Shown here: positions 25,853 through 34,810 of the stretch, in pieces
Layout of the letters: each line of letters begins with the position of its first letter
Numbering within the stretch: the first letter of the stretch is position 1
From: Paraburkholderia ferrariae NBRC 106233
GTDB taxonomy: Bacteria > Pseudomonadota > Gammaproteobacteria > Burkholderiales > Burkholderiaceae
Direction of reading: 5' to 3'
DNA: 64,000 nt
NCBI RefSeq assembly: GCF_000685035.1
Contig: NZ_BAYB01000032.1
Location: 1-64,000, forward strand
Made by a program: the position numbers and the translations under genes
Notes under the pieces: model-generated
Databases searched by the model: none
Seen by the model: only the letters and a program-made list of their open reading frames with translations
Told to the model about the DNA's origin: nothing

Positions 25853-26119
25853 TCAGCCCTTGGCCTTGATCCAGAAAACGCCGGCGGCCGTATCGGCGCG
25901 CAACAACTGATGCCCGGTAATACGGCAGTACGACGGAATATCTTCGGCGGCGCCCAGGTCGCGCGCCGTGAGCCGGATGATCTGCCCGGGCATCTGCCGC
26001 AGCCGCACGCGCAGCTTGAGCAGCAACTCGCCGCAGCCCATCTCGCCCGCGTCCCATTCGAAGTCGAATGCGCTGCCGGCATCCTTCGCCGGCGAATCGC
26101 CCGTTGCCGTTGCTGTCAT
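25853..26119 (-). CDS. TusA/SirA-like sulfur-carrier protein
   Basis: An 88-residue single-domain protein of TusA length. Active-site-like C29 sits in GEMGCGELLLKL, where canonical TusA has Cys-Pro; here the Pro is Gly. A second cysteine, C65 (IPSYCRITGHQLL), aligns with C60 of the TusA-like domain in the fusion protein (LPAWCRMTGNELL), so the two domains are clearly related. The ATG at 26119 is the natural start. It follows the LysR gene by 58 bp and is first of three sulfur-relay genes. Confidence 0.85.
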   Translation of the reverse strand: MTATATGDSPAKDAGSAFDFEWDAGEMGCGELLLKLRVRLRQMPGQIIRLTARDLGAAEDIPSYCRITGHQLLRADTAAGVFWIKAKG

Positions 26120-26177
26120 GATGGCTTGACACTGGTCCGCAGTAATCGTCCTGGCCGAGTATCGCACAAGCGCGCGG

Positions 26178-27146
26178 CTAGCTCTCCGACTTCGGCCGGC
26201 GGCGACCCGGCGCCGCACGTTTGCGCGGCGCTGCATGAAACTGCCCGTCCAGCGTTTCGATCGCCTCGGCGAGAAATTCGAGGAACATGCTCATCGCCAC
26301 CGTGGTCGAGGTTTCCGCACGCTGGTAGAGGCAACTGAACGATTTCGCGCCCGCATCGGCAAGCGGTGTCCAGGCGAGCGCGCCGCGCCCCACGTCTTCC
26401 GCAACGTTCTCCGCAATCAGGAAGCCCACCCCCACGCCGTCCGCCGCGAGGCGCCGCACCATCGAAACGGAACTCGTCTCCACGAGCGGGCGGGCCCTGC
26501 GTTGTTGCCGCGGATCGATCTGATCCACCAGCGCACGCAGTTCGGTGTCGGGCGTCATGAGGATCAGCGGGTAGTCGAGGCAATCGCGCAGCCGCACCTT
26601 CTTGCCGGGCGCCGCGAGCGGATGGCCCGGCGCCGTCACCACGCCCAGTTGCTGCGCGAACGCGCGCACTTCCACCACGCCCGGGGGCGGGCGGCGCCGC
26701 AGCGCGTAGCCGATATCGGCCTCGCCGGTCTCGATCCAGCGCAGGATGCTTTCGCCGTTGCCCGAACGCACGGTATAGGTCACGCCCGGATAGCGCTGCA
26801 TGGCCGCGTAAATCGCACCGGGCACGAGCTGCTCGGCCGAGGAAGGCGACACCGCAATGTTCACGTGGCCGCGCCGCAGCGCCCGCAAGTCCTCTACCTG
26901 CGTGAGCGAGTTGTCGAAATCGCGCTGGCTGCGCCGCACCGCCGCAATGACGATCTCGCCGGCCGTGGTGAGCTGCATGCCGCGCGGCAAGCGGTCGAAG
27001 AGCGGTGCGCCCACCTGCTCCTCCAGATTGCGGATCTGCTGGTGCACCGCGGCCGCGGTGAGGTGCAGCGATTCGGCCGCTTTGCGGATGGAGCCGCGCC
27101 GCGCGACTTCGTCGAAACACCGGAATGTCTGCGATATCGTACGCAT
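26178..27146 (-). CDS. LysR-family regulator of the sulfur-relay cluster
   Basis: A 322-residue LysR protein, HTH at residues 1-60 (SIRKAAESLHLTAAAVHQQI). The effector domain shows the usual alternating pattern. The ATG at 27146 gives the conserved MRTISQTFRCFDEVARRGS start. It heads the leftward tusA-dsrE-tusA::metE set and is divergent from the arylsulfotransferase-like gene, a layout in which one LysR commonly controls both directions. Confidence 0.92.
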   Translation of the reverse strand: MRTISQTFRCFDEVARRGSIRKAAESLHLTAAAVHQQIRNLEEQVGAPLFDRLPRGMQLTTAGEIVIAAVRRSQRDFDNSLTQVEDLRALRRGHVNIAVSPSSAEQLVPGAIYAAMQRYPGVTYTVRSGNGESILRWIETGEADIGYALRRRPPPGVVEVRAFAQQLGVVTAPGHPLAAPGKKVRLRDCLDYPLILMTPDTELRALVDQIDPRQQRRARPLVETSSVSMVRRLAADGVGVGFLIAENVAEDVGRGALAWTPLADAGAKSFSCLYQRAETSTTVAMSMFLEFLAEAIETLDGQFHAAPRKRAAPGRRRPKSES

Positions 27147-27250
27147 GTTTGTACCGTTAGATTTTTCCGAACGCCCCGTATAGAACAATCCGGTTTTCCT
27201 GACTTTATGGATCGCCTAGATTTCACTGCATCATCATAACGGAGCGTGCC

Positions 27251-28408
27251 ATGACGACCACCGTCGACCAGATCACCCAGCGGCGCCGCGGCGTCGGCCT
27301 CATTGCCCACGACGCCGATCTGTGCGCCGGCGGCTATACGCTCATCGCGCCGCAAACGGGCGGCGGCAAGGTCTATCTCGTCGATATGGCGGGCGAAGTC
27401 GTTCACCAGTGGCAGATGCCGGTACGCCCGGGCCGCCATGCCGTGATCCTCGCAAACGGCAACCTGGGCTACAACGGCAATCATGCACGCTCCGAATCGC
27501 GCTACGCGCCGTGGTCGATGTGGCACGGCGGCGACTTCTACGAGGCCACGCCCTCGGGCGAAATCGTCTGGCATTACGAAGATCCCGCGCATCACCACGA
27601 CGCGCAGTGGCTGCCCAACGGCAACCTGCTCTACGCGGCCTGCGAGCCGGTGCCCGAGTCGTTCGCGCGCCGCGTGCCGGGCGGCACGGCGCACGGCGAA
27701 CACGAACCGATGTATGCAGACGTGATCCGCGAAGTGAACCGCAAGGGCGAGATCGTGTGGGCCTGGCATGCGCGCGAGCACCTAAACCCCGAGGACTTTC
27801 CGATCGCGCCGGGCTTCGGCCGCTACCACTGGCCGCTCGTCAATGGCCTCGGCGTGGACACGCAGGGCCGCGTGCTGATGAGCCTGCGCACCACGTCGGG
27901 CATCATCGGCGTCGATCGCGCCAGCGGCAATGTGAGCCTGCATATCGGCGCGGACGTGGTCTCGCATCAGCACGCCCCGGTGCCGCTGCCCAACGGCCAC
28001 ATTCTCGCGTTCGACAACGGCAATTTCCGCAAGGGCGCGCACGTGGTGTTCTCGCGCGTGGTGGAGATCGACCCGGCGAGCCGGCAGGTGGTCTGGTCCT
28101 ATACCGACGACGTCGTGAACCTCTTCTACAGCCCCTTCATGGGCAATGCGCAGCGGCTTCCGAACGGCAATACGCACGTCACGGAATCGGCCACGGGCCG
28201 GCTCTTCGAAGTCACGCGCGAGGGCGAGGTGGTGTGGGAATACATCATTCCGTGGTTCGCCGAGTACCCCGACGAAGCCGCGCGCGCGACCGGCCCCGGC
28301 ATGCTCAACAGCGTGTTCCAGACCTTCCGCTACACCCGCGAGCAACTGCCCTGGCTGCGCGCATCACACGCTGCTCCCTCAACCTTGCTGACTCCGGATA
28401 CGCCGTGA
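27251..28408 (+). CDS. Arylsulfotransferase-like (ASST family) protein, apparently cytoplasmic
   Basis: A 385-residue protein with repeated beta-propeller motifs typical of the arylsulfotransferase/ASST family: GYTLIAPQTGGGKVYLVD, DGEIVWHYEDPAHHHDAQWL, QHAPVPLPNGHILAFDNG and QRLPNGNTHVTESATGRLFE. Histidine-rich loops (HHHD, SHQHAP) match the catalytic-face histidines of the family. No signal peptide or membrane segment is visible, unlike periplasmic ASST. It overlaps the next permease gene by 4 bp (GTGA). It may transfer sulfate between phenols or serve as a related hydrolase. The substrate is unknown. Confidence 0.82.
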   Translation: MTTTVDQITQRRRGVGLIAHDADLCAGGYTLIAPQTGGGKVYLVDMAGEVVHQWQMPVRPGRHAVILANGNLGYNGNHARSESRYAPWSMWHGGDFYEATPSGEIVWHYEDPAHHHDAQWLPNGNLLYAACEPVPESFARRVPGGTAHGEHEPMYADVIREVNRKGEIVWAWHAREHLNPEDFPIAPGFGRYHWPLVNGLGVDTQGRVLMSLRTTSGIIGVDRASGNVSLHIGADVVSHQHAPVPLPNGHILAFDNGNFRKGAHVVFSRVVEIDPASRQVVWSYTDDVVNLFYSPFMGNAQRLPNGNTHVTESATGRLFEVTREGEVVWEYIIPWFAEYPDEAARATGPGMLNSVFQTFRYTREQLPWLRASHAAPSTLLTPDTP

Positions 28409-29733
28409 CATCCGATTCGACCCGACACCCTGTCGATACGCGCCTGCCCGCCTGGCAACTCGCGCTGTTCGGCCTGCAGCACGTGCTTTCGATGGCGGCT
28501 TCGCCGATCACGGCCGTATTTCTGCTCGCGAGGCTGCTCGAACTTCCGCCCGCGCTGACCGTGCAACTGATCGGCGCGACCTTCTTCGCCTGCGGCATCG
28601 GCACGCTGCTGCAGTCGCTGGGCGCGGGCCCCGTGGGCGCGCGACTGCCCTTCGTGATGGTGCCCGGCGGCGCACCCGTGATGCTCTTCGCCGGCATCGC
28701 CACCCAGTCGGGACTGCCCACGGCGGCGGGCGCCGTCATTATCACGAGCCTCTTCTACTGGCTCGCGCTGCCCGTGTTCGCGCGCTGCCTGCGCTTTTTT
28801 CCGCGCATCGTGGTGGGCATCATGCTGCTGCTCGTTTCGGTCAACCTCATCAAGCTCTATGCGGGCATCGTCGTGGGTCAGCCCGGCACGCCCGGCTTCG
28901 CGCGGCCGCAGGCACTCGGTCTCGCCTTTGTCACCGTCGCGGCGACCATCCTGATCGCGCGCCTCTTTCGCGGCACGCCGGGCCGGCTCGCGGTGCTGCT
29001 GGGCCTCGTGACCGGCGCCGTGCTGGGGTGCTTCATGGGGGCGATGCCGCTCGCGGGCATCTGGCAGGGGCCGGTCTTCACGCACCCCGTGTGGCTGCCG
29101 TTCGGCATGCCGCGCTTCGATCTCGTCGCGGCACTCCCGCTTCTCGTGTTCTGCGCCGTTTCGATGGCCGAAGCCACCGCGCAGACCGTGGCCGTGGGCG
29201 AAACCTGCGGCAAGCCCATCGAGGCGCGCCGCGACGTGCCGCGTACGATTCGCGCCGACGCGCTCGCTTCGCTCATCGGCGGATGCCTCGGCACCTCGCT
29301 CATCGTCACGAGCGCCGAGAACATCGGCGTCGTGCAGACGACCGGCGTGCGTTCGCGCTATGTGACGGCAACGGCCGGCGCGCTGCTGATCGTCATTGCG
29401 CTCTTCGTGCCGCTGGCACGGCTCGCGAATGCCATTCCCGCGCCCGTGGTGGGCGGCACCGCGCTGATCGTGTTCGCGATGATCGGCGTGATGGGCCTGC
29501 GCCTGCTCGCCCAGGTGGACCTCGACGCGCGCGGCAACCAGTACACGCTCGCGGCCGCGCTCGTGGTGGGCCTCGTGCCGATACTCGTGCCGAACCTGTA
29601 CCGCGCGTTTCCCCTGCCGCTGCAGATCGTGCTGGGCAACGGCATGGCGGCCGGCACGCTCACGGCCATCGCCGTCAATGCAGCCTTCGCCGCGCGCCGC
29701 GTGGCGGCAGCGGAGCGCGCCAGCACGGCCTGA
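28405..29733 (+). CDS. NCS2-type permease (nucleobase/xanthine-uracil transporter family)
   Basis: A 442-residue inner-membrane protein with about 12-14 hydrophobic segments. Family features are GLQHVLSMAASPITAVFLLA in the first helix, the APVMLFAGIATQSG loop, and SMAEATAQTVAVGETCGK in the substrate region. The GTG start at 28405 overlaps the ASST stop, so the two are coupled. The family usually transports purines, pyrimidines or ascorbate by proton symport; the ASST partner suggests an aromatic or sulfated substrate here. That is inference. Confidence 0.88.
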   Translation: MTSDSTRHPVDTRLPAWQLALFGLQHVLSMAASPITAVFLLARLLELPPALTVQLIGATFFACGIGTLLQSLGAGPVGARLPFVMVPGGAPVMLFAGIATQSGLPTAAGAVIITSLFYWLALPVFARCLRFFPRIVVGIMLLLVSVNLIKLYAGIVVGQPGTPGFARPQALGLAFVTVAATILIARLFRGTPGRLAVLLGLVTGAVLGCFMGAMPLAGIWQGPVFTHPVWLPFGMPRFDLVAALPLLVFCAVSMAEATAQTVAVGETCGKPIEARRDVPRTIRADALASLIGGCLGTSLIVTSAENIGVVQTTGVRSRYVTATAGALLIVIALFVPLARLANAIPAPVVGGTALIVFAMIGVMGLRLLAQVDLDARGNQYTLAAALVVGLVPILVPNLYRAFPLPLQIVLGNGMAAGTLTAIAVNAAFAARRVAAAERASTA

Positions 29734-29823
29734 GATCCCGGAGCGGCCTAAGTAGGCTGAGGGGCCGCTGCCCTTTCATCGCTTTACCATTTTTCTTCGC
29801 AGTCCTACTTTCCAATTTAACTC

Positions 29824-30930
29824 ATGAAAAACGTTACCGCCTTGTGCGCGACGTCGGTCGCGTGCGCCCTGCTTCCGGGCCTTTCCTCCCCGGCCCATGC
29901 CCAAAGCAGCGTCACACTGTACGGCAGCCTCGACGCCGGTGTGGGCTACGTCAGCAACCTGCACGGCGCGAGCGCCTTCATCGCCGAGCAGGGCACGCTG
30001 CAGGCCGACCGCTTCGGCTTTCTCGGCACCGAAGACCTCGGCGCCGGACGCACGGCCCTGTTCCGGCTCGAAAGCGGCTTCGTCACGACAACGGGCGCTT
30101 CCGCCAGCAGCACCTCGTTTTTCAACCGCCAGGCGTATGTGGGCCTCTCCGATCCACTTGCGGGCACGCTCACGCTGGGCAGGCAGACCGACTGGAACTT
30201 CGACTGGCTCGGCACCGTCTCCACCGGCCAGTTGCTCGGCAATTTTTCGGCCTTCCACCCCGGCAATCTGGACGGACTCGGCAGCACGTTGCCCGTGCAA
30301 CTTTCGAGCACCATCAAATGGAAGAGCGCCAGTTTCTACGGGCTCACACTGGGCGCCCTCTACGGCTTTCCCGGCGCCGCGGCCAGCAACACCTCGGGGC
30401 GCACGATCAGCTTCGGCGGCAACTATACGAGCGGGCCGCTCAAGCTCGTGGCCGTCTGGTCGGAGTACAACGACCGCCTGCTGCCGTTGGCAGGTGGCCT
30501 GGGCCTCGCCTCGTTCGAGGGCCAGACGCTGCCCGGCGGATCGAGCTTCGCCGCGCCGCGCGTGCGCGACGGCGGCATCGGCGGTTCGTATCGTTTCGGC
30601 AGTGTCACGATCCATGCGCTCGCAACCGACGTGCGCATTGCGTCGGCGGGCGGCGCAAGCCATTTCCGCACCGTCGATGGCGGCCTGAACGTGCACATCA
30701 CGCCAGCCGAGGAAGTGGCCGCCGGCGCGTGGTCCGCCTGGCTCGACGGCAAGCGCTGGACCCAGGCGACGATCGCGAGCGTGTATTCGCTCTCGAAATC
30801 GACCCAGCTCTATGCCGACGTGATGTTCGAGACGGCCGGCGGCGGCGCGGTGGCCGACACGCTCGGCATCGGCGCTTCGTCGAACGGCAACCAGGTGGTC
30901 GTGCTTTCGGGCATTCACCACCTGTTCTGA
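29824..30930 (+). CDS. Gram-negative general porin (OmpC-like)
   Basis: A 368-residue outer-membrane beta-barrel porin. A signal peptide (about residues 1-26, ending AHA) precedes the mature start QSSVTLYGSLDAGVGYVSN typical of Burkholderiales porins. Alternating-strand pattern (DRFGFLGTEDLGAGRTALFR, GRQTDWNFDWLG) and a terminal aromatic (HHLF) support a trimeric porin. It lies 90 bp after the permease and is probably its own unit or the end of that operon. Confidence 0.93.
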   Translation: MKNVTALCATSVACALLPGLSSPAHAQSSVTLYGSLDAGVGYVSNLHGASAFIAEQGTLQADRFGFLGTEDLGAGRTALFRLESGFVTTTGASASSTSFFNRQAYVGLSDPLAGTLTLGRQTDWNFDWLGTVSTGQLLGNFSAFHPGNLDGLGSTLPVQLSSTIKWKSASFYGLTLGALYGFPGAAASNTSGRTISFGGNYTSGPLKLVAVWSEYNDRLLPLAGGLGLASFEGQTLPGGSSFAAPRVRDGGIGGSYRFGSVTIHALATDVRIASAGGASHFRTVDGGLNVHITPAEEVAAGAWSAWLDGKRWTQATIASVYSLSKSTQLYADVMFETAGGGAVADTLGIGASSNGNQVVVLSGIHHLF

Positions 30931-30939
30931 GCCTGCGTG

Positions 30940-31359
30940 CTACCGGCCTGGATTTGAGCCGTTCTCGTTGTCTTCGATCTGCAGTTCCAGAAAGCCCGTC
31001 TGCGGGTCGAGGCTGCGCGAAAACCGGTGGCCGGGCAGCAGCGCGAGCAGCAGTTCGGCCGTGGTCCTCACGCGGCAGCCGCTTGCGACATGGCCGCCGA
31101 ACACCTGCCCGTGCGCGTCGGCCACGCTCATGTGCAGATGCGCGCCATCGGGCGAGATCGAGCCCGCCAGCGTGAGTATTTCGAGGTCGCCGCGCAGTTC
31201 GGCGGGCGCGTCGATGCCCGCAAAGCGCAACTGGGCAACGCTCAGGCTGCCTATGCCCTGCACGACGAAGGCCGCCTGCCAGCCGCGCTGCCGCAGCAGG
31301 CGCTCTAGCGCATCGCGCAGATCGTCACCGGGAGAAAGGCGTACGGGCCAGGCTTGCAT
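30940..31359 (-). CDS. PPC/DUF296-domain protein
   Basis: A 139-residue single-domain protein with the plant-and-prokaryote-conserved (PPC, DUF296) pattern: GIGSLSVAQLRFAG, the motif GSISPDGAHLHMSVAD and GQVFGGHVASG. Prokaryotic members trimerise; their function is uncertain. The ATG is at 31359. It converges with the porin nine bases away and lies downstream of a LysR gene on the same strand. Confidence 0.9.
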   Translation of the reverse strand: MQAWPVRLSPGDDLRDALERLLRQRGWQAAFVVQGIGSLSVAQLRFAGIDAPAELRGDLEILTLAGSISPDGAHLHMSVADAHGQVFGGHVASGCRVRTTAELLLALLPGHRFSRSLDPQTGFLELQIEDNENGSNPGR

Positions 31360-31463
31360 GGCGGTTCACCATGAGGAAAGTAAAGGTCGAAGACCGATTA
31401 TGAGCCCACACTGGGCCTGCATTGCGCCGCATCCGCATTGCACCTGCAAGGAAGACCGCACGG

Positions 31464-32324
31464 CTACTCGCCGATCCACGCCCCGCGCAGATCGCTGTCG
31501 TGCAGCAATTGCAGCAGCGTGCCCGCCGGACGGCTCAAGCGCTTCGCCGCGAGCACGATGAACTCCACATCGGGCAATGCGGGCAGGCTCGCCGCGTTCA
31601 CGGGCGGCACGAGTCCGCGCGCCGAAAGATACTGCGGCCGCACCGTAATCCCCAGGCCGCCGCGCGCGGCCGCAATGCAGCCCGCGTGGCTGCTGCTCGT
31701 GCACACCACCTGCCAGCGGAAGTCGGTCTGGGCGAGCGCATCGAGCACCACTGCGCGCGTCACGCTCGGCTCGGCCACGAGGATCAGCGGCAAGGGCTGC
31801 GTCAGGTCCACCAGCGTCCCGGTGCGCGCGAGCCACTCCAGCCGCCCGGTGAAGAGCGGCACGCCCCGCTTGTCGCCCAGCCGCCGCTTGCCGACCATCA
31901 GATCGATCGACCCCGCATCCAGCAGGTCGTACAGCTTGCCGGTCATGCCGATGGTGATTTCCAGCTCCACATCGGGATGCGCGTTGCGAAACGCCGCCAG
32001 CACGGTGGGCAACGGACCCAGCGCCACATCGTCCGACGACCCCAGGCGCACGCGCCCCTTGAGCCGCGGCGCGCGGAACTGCGCCTCGGCGCGGTTGATG
32101 GCCTGCAAAATCGCGCTCGCGTGCGCGAGCATGGCTTCGCCGTCGGGCGTCATGGCGAGCGAATGGGTGTCGCGCACGAACAGGCGCCGGCCGACGGCCT
32201 CTTCGAGGCGCCGCACATGATCGCTCACGCTTGACTGCGTGAGACCAAGCTGACGCCCCGCCTCGGTGAAGCTGTGGCACGCGGCAACGGTTGCAAACGT
32301 CTTGAGCCAGATGGGATTGAGCAT
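31464..32324 (-). CDS. LysR-family regulator divergent from an MFS exporter
   Basis: A 286-residue LysR protein with the HTH at residues 1-60 (MLNPIWLKTFATVAACHSFT, then SSVSDHVRRLEEAVG). It is slightly shorter than average but complete. It is divergent from the MdtD-type exporter, with a 179-bp gap that should hold both promoters, and so probably controls it. The PPC gene follows downstream after 104 bp. Confidence 0.92.
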   Translation of the reverse strand: MLNPIWLKTFATVAACHSFTEAGRQLGLTQSSVSDHVRRLEEAVGRRLFVRDTHSLAMTPDGEAMLAHASAILQAINRAEAQFRAPRLKGRVRLGSSDDVALGPLPTVLAAFRNAHPDVELEITIGMTGKLYDLLDAGSIDLMVGKRRLGDKRGVPLFTGRLEWLARTGTLVDLTQPLPLILVAEPSVTRAVVLDALAQTDFRWQVVCTSSSHAGCIAAARGGLGITVRPQYLSARGLVPPVNAASLPALPDVEFIVLAAKRLSRPAGTLLQLLHDSDLRGAWIGE

Positions 32325-32503
32325 GCTGCATTGTTATCGGCAACGCCGATGACAGTCAACGACCCCAGTGGGGTTCCCGATTGGTGGGAATGCTCCTAAG
32401 ATGATCGCGTCCCCGAAGGTTGCGCCAATGTCCGCATCTTGCGCGCGCAACATGCGCCGCAAACCCCTCTATTTGCGAAGCGGCGGCGCCCCCACATAGT
32501 CAG

Positions 32504-33901
32504 ATGAGCAAGGATTCCAGCCAGACCGCATTGCTGTGGATCGTCGCCGCAGGTTTTTTCATGCAGGCGCTCGACACCACGATCGTCAACACCGCACTGC
32601 CCTCCATCGCCCACAGCCTGGGCGTCAAACCCCTCGTCATGCAGCCGGTAATCGTGGCCTACACGCTCACGATGGCCATGCTCACGCCCGCCTCCGGCTG
32701 GCTCGCGGACCGCTTCGGCACGCGCCGCGTCTATTTCGCCGCGATCCTGATCTTCGTGCTCGGCTCGCTCTGCTGCGCGAGCGCGCATACGCTGGGGCAA
32801 CTGGTGCTCGCACGCGTGCTGCAAGGCGTGGGCGGGTCGATGCTGCTGCCCATCGGGCGGCTTGCCGTGCTGCGCAGCGTGAGCGGCGAACAATACGTTT
32901 CGGCGCTCGCGATGATTTCGGTGGCCGGGCAAGTCGGCCCGATCGTCGGCCCCACGCTGGGCGGCTGGTTCGTCGAGGCCATTTCCTGGCACTGGATCTT
33001 CCTCGTCAACGTGCCGATCGGCGCCGTGGGGATGTTAGCGGTGCAGCGCTATTTGCCGCGCACCACGAAGAGCGCCGCCCCGCCGTTCGACGTAGCCGGC
33101 TGCGCCCTGCTTTCGCTGTGCATGATTGCGTTCTCGCTCGCGGTGGATGTGCCGATGCAGACGCATCGCGCCGCGTGGTCCAGCGCGCTCTTCGTGCTCG
33201 GCGTTGCCACTGCGCTGACTTATGTGCCCTATGCGCGACGCCGCCGGAACCCGCTCTTCAAGCTCGCGCTCTTCAGCGAGCCGAATTTCAGCGTGGGCCT
33301 GATCGGCAATCTCGTGTGCCGGATCGGGTCGAGCGCGGTGCCCTTTCTCGTGCCGCTCCTGATGCAGCTCGAACTCGGCTATACGCCGCTGCGTTCGGGG
33401 CTGATGATGCTGCCCGCCGCACTCGCGGGCACGCTCGCCAAGCGCTGGATCGCGCCGCTCATCCGCCGTTACGGCTACGACACGTTCCTGCTCGTCAACA
33501 CGCTGATCGTCGGCGGCTCGATCGTTGCGTTCGCACTGATTTCGCGCGGCACGCCGCTGGCCGTGCAGATCGCCGTGCTGGCCATCTTCGGCGCGGCCAA
33601 CTCGATGCAGTTCGCCGCCATGAACAGCATCACGCTCAAGGACCTCTCGCACGAAGACGCCGGCAGCGGCAACAGCCTCTTTTCGATGGTGCAGATGCTC
33701 GCGATGGGCCTCGGCGTGTCGATCGGCGGCGCGCTGGTCACGCTGTTCGCCAATCAATGGGGAACGGTTGCGCTCGGTTTTCGCGCGAGCTTCGCCTGCG
33801 TGGGCGTCATTACGCTGTTCTCCGCCCTGATTTTCCGGCGCATCGACGAGGCGCCCGCCGCCAGAGCCGCAGTGAAGACGGTGGCGTCGAACGGCCGGTA
33901 G
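32504..33901 (+). CDS. mdtD: MFS drug:H+ antiporter-2 family exporter (MdtD-type)
   Basis: A 465-residue membrane protein with about 14 hydrophobic segments. The N-terminus LLWIVAAGFFMQALDTTIVN and the motif GWLADRFGTRRVYF match the MdtD/EmrB-type group, as do the LARVLQGVGGSMLLPIGRL, GPTLGGWFVEAISWHWIF and SGNSLFSMVQMLAMGLGVSI segments. It is the only exporter gene here and lacks an adjacent membrane-fusion protein. Start ATG 32504. Export substrate is unknown. Confidence 0.9.
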   Translation: MSKDSSQTALLWIVAAGFFMQALDTTIVNTALPSIAHSLGVKPLVMQPVIVAYTLTMAMLTPASGWLADRFGTRRVYFAAILIFVLGSLCCASAHTLGQLVLARVLQGVGGSMLLPIGRLAVLRSVSGEQYVSALAMISVAGQVGPIVGPTLGGWFVEAISWHWIFLVNVPIGAVGMLAVQRYLPRTTKSAAPPFDVAGCALLSLCMIAFSLAVDVPMQTHRAAWSSALFVLGVATALTYVPYARRRRNPLFKLALFSEPNFSVGLIGNLVCRIGSSAVPFLVPLLMQLELGYTPLRSGLMMLPAALAGTLAKRWIAPLIRRYGYDTFLLVNTLIVGGSIVAFALISRGTPLAVQIAVLAIFGAANSMQFAAMNSITLKDLSHEDAGSGNSLFSMVQMLAMGLGVSIGGALVTLFANQWGTVALGFRASFACVGVITLFSALIFRRIDEAPAARAAVKTVASNGR

Positions 33902-34219
33902 CGATTCCCCGCACGGCTTCAGGTGCGCCATCGAGGCGATTTTCGACGATGGAGCCGCACAGCCCGGCAGCAGCAGTTTTAGCCGGAGTCCGGTCGGATC
34001 GCTGCGCTCCCGGCACCGTTTAAAGGCCGCCGAGGCACCCGAGAAACGCCCGAAACCCGTCCCCCGAACCGCAATTTGCCCGGCTCGCCGCCACAACAAG
34101 GCAAAATAGCGGTTTTCGCGCCCAACCTGGGCGCGCCCCTTCCATGCCGGCGCCGCATCGTCCACGGAGCCGGCCCAGGCCCGCTCGCCGTACACGCGAG
34201 CCTCGAGGAGCAGTTTTTC
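33902..34219. other. Gap before the Hsp70 operon
   Basis: This 318-bp stretch between mdtD and the DUF2760 gene has no plausible gene. The last 140 bp should contain the promoter of the Hsp70 operon; an AAAATAG-type -10 near 34100 was seen but without a good -35. No heat-shock (sigma-32) box was recognised, although none can be excluded by eye. Confidence 0.4.
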
Positions 34220-34810
34220 ATGACCGAACCGAATCTGTCTTTCGCCGGCCGGCTTGCCGTTGCCGTCGGATCCTTCTTTGCCATTCTCGGCGACGGCAAG
34301 CTCGCCGCGAACGTGCAGCGCCTGCGTAACGGCGAAGCCGCACCCGTCGCCGCGGCGGCCCAGCCCGTCCCCGCCGCCGCGCCGGTTGCCCCCGCCGTCA
34401 CGCCGCAGCCGGCGCCCGCCATCGAAGCCGCCAGCCCGGACTCCGCCCTGCAACTGCTGGGCCTCCTCCAGCGCAATGCGCGCTTCGTCGATTTCGTCGA
34501 AGAGGACATCGCCGGCTATTCGGACGCCGACATCGGCGCCGCCGCGCGCCTCGTCCACGAAGGCTGCCGCACGACGCTGCGCGAGCACTTCACGATCCGC
34601 CCCGTGCGCGACGAATCCGAAGGCAGCCGCGTCACGCTGCCCGAAGGCTTCGACGCCACGGCCGTGCGCCTTACCGGCAACGTGGTGGGTACGGCGCCCT
34701 TCTCGGGCAGCATCGCCCATCGCGGCTGGCGCGTCACCGACGTGAAGCTGCCGAAGCGCGTCAAGACCCACGATGCCACCGTGATCGCCCCGGCCGAGGT
34801 GGAGCTATGA
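34220..34810 (+). CDS. DUF2760-family protein, first gene of an Hsp70 operon
   Basis: A 196-residue protein with an N-terminal hydrophobic-amphipathic segment (FAGRLAVAVGSFFAILGDGK), an Ala/Pro-rich linker (about residues 45-75), then a folded domain that includes LQLLGLLQRNARFVDFVEED, the region GYSDADIGAAARLVHEGCR and GWRVTDVKLPKR. It belongs to DUF2760, a family of unknown function repeatedly next to unusual Hsp70 genes. The ATG at 34220 follows GAGGAG. It overlaps the Hsp70 gene by ATGA and is thus coupled to it, suggesting a co-factor. Confidence 0.85.
   Translation: MTEPNLSFAGRLAVAVGSFFAILGDGKLAANVQRLRNGEAAPVAAAAQPVPAAAPVAPAVTPQPAPAIEAASPDSALQLLGLLQRNARFVDFVEEDIAGYSDADIGAAARLVHEGCRTTLREHFTIRPVRDESEGSRVTLPEGFDATAVRLTGNVVGTAPFSGSIAHRGWRVTDVKLPKRVKTHDATVIAPAEVEL

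Noticed and set aside
33928..33952. CCATCG/CGATGG inverted repeat after mdtD as a terminator
   Set aside because: Short arms with a 13-base spacer and no T-run; too weak to call.
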